Of a DNA stretch of 64,000 nt, positions 61,135 through 64,000 are shown one piece after another (the first letter of the stretch is position 1; each line of letters starts with the position of its first letter). Made by a program: the position numbers and the translations under genes. The stretch is from Chaetoceros tenuissimus. Its lineage: Eukaryota; Bacillariophyta; Thalassiosirophyceae; Chaetocerotales; Chaetocerotaceae. The notes beneath the pieces were generated by a model. It was given only the letters and a program-made list of their open reading frames with translations. It did not search any database and was not told where the DNA came from. Location: positions 1,116,001-1,180,000 of the forward strand of contig BLLK01000045.1 of the NCBI GenBank assembly GCA_021927905.1, written 5' to 3'.

Positions 61135-62219
61135 CTACAAGTCTGGCCACTTCATCAACGAATTTGCTTGATCCCAAAACATATGCTCCAACTTACAGCA
61201 CATAATGAAGTGCTCCTGCATCTTTGATTGCATAGCTTCAGCATCTCCATCGTACTCATTCACATAAATTTCGTCTTTGCCAATATCATCAACCATTGCA
61301 ATGTAATCACTTACTTCCTTTTCGAATTCTTCAGAAGCATAAAGGTCAATCCATGCATCAAATTGTGGGATGCGTTTCACTGAGTCACCGAGCTCTTCTC
61401 TTAACTTGAGCATTACTTTCCCTACATGCATGTACACCCAAAAGCATGGCAAGAGTCTTATAGTTCAGGTGAATTCGAAAAGCATTTCATGATGTATGTA
61501 AGTATGAAGTTGAATCTGAAAATTACCTTCCATTCTATTTCATAATGATACTTACACAGCTAAACCTTCTGCATATGGTCGGGTACTTACAACTCGAAGC
61601 ATGTATGATGTATACAACAAAGTATTAGGCATAGCTTCAACGTGACTATCATCAATACCCCATTTCGTAAAGAAAGATCTGTGTAATTCCTTTTCATCAT
61701 TCTCAGCTCCAAGTGCCAACTCGGCTAGTCTTTTTTTGTGTGCTGCATTTGGAGCTTTCAATGAAAGTTTATGAAGGCAATCTGCGAAATCAGTAAGGTA
61801 CAAACAGTCTTGTAGCACATAATAAATGAATCTATCAGGATAAGGCAGACGCCAAAAGATGAGACATTGTATGATGCATTAAACTCATGTCTTCAAACTT
61901 GGAACTTTTCTATGCTTCCAATTTTAAATAGTACTACTCACTTATCTTCGGCCAATGATCCATCCACCATAGCTGTCAAAAACTCATGCTTTTCAGTAGT
62001 GGAAATTATCTATATGACAGGATATGAGCAAAATTTAAAAAGTAAGAAAATAGAAAAAGTTTAATGAGTGTGCAGAGTTTTATGATGTATCACAATAGAA
62101 AGAACGAAATTTCAAGAAGCCGCACATTGATCGGCAATTTAGATTTGCAGTTCTCAACTCACTTTGGAGGAAGCATCCCAAAACTTTTGTGTTAGTGATT
62201 TTGCAGAAGATGCTGACAT
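61135..62219 (-). CDS. TENA/THI-4 family protein (thiamine salvage)
   Basis: Four exons: 62219-62163, 62009-61942, 61831-61556, 61456-61135; total 240 residues. Exons 1, 2 and 4 are bounded by GTGAGT/GTAAGT donors; acceptors are ATAG, GATAG and TATAAG. Family landmarks: KFWDASS at the start, KFIYYVLQDCLYLTDFADCL, then RPYAEGLAVLLPCFWVYMHVGKVML, which includes the active-site Cys of TenA enzymes, and EFEKEVSDYI ... KLEHMFWDQA at the end. TenA enzymes hydrolyse aminopyrimidines to recycle thiamine; in eukaryotes the domain is often fused to THI20 kinases, here it stands alone. No clear targeting signal. The next start upstream is actin. Confidence 0.9.
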
Positions 62220-62559
62220 GTTAGTAGGATGTATGCGTGTGGTTAACTAATTCAGTGATTATCAACCTCTATATCACTTCTTTGTAGAAGATCGAGGTGA
62301 AAACAAAACGCACTTGATGATGCGAAAGATGAAAGATGCAAAAGCCATCGAATCTTTTCTCACACTATCCAAAAGAGAAGAAGCGAAAAAAGGATGGGTG
62401 ATGGACTGGCTAGCCGGATAATCACCCACCCTAGCTTTCATTCAGCATTTCTATCGTACTCTTGGTGAAAACAAAGATTTTCAAATTGTGAATTGTAATT
62501 TCTTCAAATTATATTTATATTCAAGGAGCGCCAGTACAAGGCTGCTATTATGACATTGC
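62220..62559. other. Intergenic between actin end and TENA start
   Basis: 340 bp. Contains an extended dyad at 62395-62428. It should hold the actin 3' UTR and the TENA promoter. Confidence 0.5.
62395..62428. promoter_or_regulatory. 34-bp interrupted palindrome
   Basis: TGGGTGAT at 62395-62402 and ATCACCCA at 62421-62428 are exact inverted copies, and the perfect palindrome GGCTAGCC (62408-62415) sits exactly at their shared centre, leaving five-base unpaired spacers on each side. It lies about 175 bp before the TENA ATG and about 130 bp past the actin stop. It could be a dimer-binding site or an RNA hairpin at the actin 3' end; no function is known. Confidence 0.45.
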
Positions 62560-64000
62560 TTAGAAGCATTTACGGTGCACAATGGAAGGTCCAGACTCAT
62601 CATATTCGTCCTTGGAGATCCACATAGACTGGAAAGTAGAAAGGGATGCAAGAATAGATCCTCCAATCCATACAGAGTACTTTCTCTCTGGTGGTGCCAC
62701 AATCTTAACCTTAATAGATGCTGGTGCCAATGCAGTAATCTCCTTAGACATACGCTCACTGATTCCTGGGAACATGGTGGTTCCTCCAGAAAGAACAATA
62801 TTACAGTAAAGATCCTTACGAATATCAACATCACACTTCATGATAGTCTGGAAAGTAGAATCAGCAATTCCGTCCATCTCAAGTCCGGTAAGATTTGGCT
62901 GGAAAAGAACCTCTGGACAACGGAAACGTTCGTTTCCAATAACAATCATGTTTCCATCTGGAAGCTCGAATGACTTCTCAAGTGCAGAAGACTCGGATGC
63001 CTTCTTCATCTCCTCCTCGAAATCAACAGCTACAAAACAAAGGGATTCCTTGATATCACGTACAATTTCTCTCTCTGCAGTAGTGGTGAGGGAGTATCCT
63101 CTCTCAGTCAAAATCTTCATGAGGTAATCAGTCAAGTCACGTCCAGCAAGATCAAGACGTACTACAGCGTGTGGAAGAGCATATCCCTCATAGATTGGTA
63201 CGGTGTGGGTTACTCCATCTCCAGAATCAAGAACACATCCAGTAGTTCTTCCGGAAGCATAAAGGGAGAGTACAGCCTGAATGTTTACATACATAGCTGG
63301 TACATTGAAAGTCTCAAACATGATTTGAGTCATACGCTCACGGTTTGCCTTTGGGTTCTGAGGAGCCTCGGTAAGGAGAACTGGGTGCGCCTCTGGAGCA
63401 ACACGAAGCTCGTTGTAAAAAGTGTGGTGCCAGATCTTCTCCATATCATCCCAGTTGGTTACAATTCCGTGCTCAATTGGGTACTTAAGGGTAAGAACTC
63501 CACGCTTTGCCTGAGCCTCATCTCCTACGTAAGCATCACGCTGTTCCATTCCTACCATAATACCTGGTTGACGTGCACGTCCGATAAGGGAAGGGAAAAC
63601 GGAACGAGGAGCATCATCTCCAGCGAATCCAGCTGTAAAGCAAGAAGGTATGAGTGAGCAAGACGGTGGTGGTTTGAAAACAATTTAGAAAAAAGTCATT
63701 GTGTCATTTTTACTCCGGAGATTTGAATTTGATGATTGCCAATTGCAGTCAATGGTGCTATGTTTTGTAATGTTTGTTTGCTTGACTTGGAATTTGAATT
63801 CGGCAAGTGGCCTCTGTTTTTCTCTGTCTCCTTTTGATTCAAGGCTGAGTCTTGCAATGCCGTATCCTTAGATATCTTTCTCCCTCTCTCTCTCCTCAAA
63901 GCAATCGTTTCAAATCAAAAGTCTCCTTCGTTTCTTTCAAAGAGCTTACCTTTACACATTCCGGATCCATTATCGATTACAAGAGCAGCAATATCTTCTT
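62560..64000 (-). CDS. Actin, partial at the window edge
   Basis: Exon 2 is 63632-62560 and the end of exon 1 is 64000-63950; intron 63949-63633 (317 bp, GTAAGC to TTTACAG, phase 1). The first few codons lie outside the window. Visible sequence starts [38 protein letters not shown] and ends [19 protein letters not shown], the standard actin C-terminus; nucleotide-binding loops ([14 protein letters not shown]) are intact. Length matches the 375-residue norm. The sequence is that of a conventional cytoplasmic actin, not an actin-related protein. Codon use is biased, as in RPL22. Confidence 0.97.

Noticed and set aside
61135-62559. TPP riboswitch for the TENA gene
   Set aside because: A stray ACCTGA lies in the third intron, but no matching CTGAGA element or stems were found around it.
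1-64000. CRISPR array, bacterial operon, rRNA
   Set aside because: No regularly spaced repeats with unique spacers, no ribosome-binding-site-led gene strings and no rRNA-like sequence; spliced genes and LTR element show eukaryotic DNA.

Overview
The window reads as nuclear DNA of a diatom, most likely a centric species of Chaetoceros type; that last step is a guess from style, not a match. The reasons are: several proteins begin with a signal peptide followed by the diatom 'ASAF'-like cleavage motif (a Phe right after the predicted cut) used for import into a four-membrane plastid; introns are short (about 54-320 bp) with GTAAGT-type donors; there is a copia-type retroelement of the kind common in diatoms; there are permuted type III metacaspases, a diatom-type cyclin, stramenopile serine/proline-repeat cell-surface proteins and an eukaryotic actin gene. 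Base composition is AT-rich, and the ribosomal protein, cyclophilin and actin genes use a visibly more GC-rich, biased codon set.

Layout. 1-4704 is a gene-poor stretch. 4705-16676 holds a possible prenylated acidic protein, a head-to-head pair of membrane receptors (Ser/Pro stalk, one membrane span, cytosolic PDZ domain), COX15 and a third single-span protein. 17287-21800 is a divergent pair for the plastid: a carrier-domain protein and a PsbP-like lumen protein, with a cluster of TGACG/CGTCA sites between them. 22000-27171 encodes three low-complexity acidic/basic proteins, two sharing a C-terminal motif. 27670-41715 is dense: a W/LGY-repeat protein, two PP2C phosphatases, an LYR protein, a zinc-finger protein, a plastid J-domain/KOW protein, a cyclin, a broken GPCR-like gene, a SAP-domain protein, an AlkB-like oxygenase and RPL22. 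42797-51744 holds a six-exon cyclophilin A, a 924-bp MITE with 36-bp inverted ends, an LRR-like protein, a tandem SnoaL-like plastid protein, a plastid type II NAD(P)H dehydrogenase, a membrane-anchored SGNH hydrolase and a membrane protein whose likely last exon carries the retroelement. 51745-57752 is a complete-looking Ty1/copia element with nearly identical LTRs and a 5-bp target duplication. 57946-64000 has two tandem type III metacaspases, a TENA/THI-4 gene and the 3' nine tenths of an actin gene running off the window.

There is no single operon-like system here; this is ordinary gene-dense eukaryotic sequence. The most unusual items are the plastid J-domain/repeat/KOW protein, the paired PDZ receptors, the carrier protein with a large repeat-bearing N-terminal region, the CVIM (CaaX) protein, the recent copia insertion in the last codons of a host gene, and the PIF/Harbinger-like MITE abutting a gene start. 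Many exon models below are built only from splice consensus and conserved protein sequence and have not been tested against transcripts.
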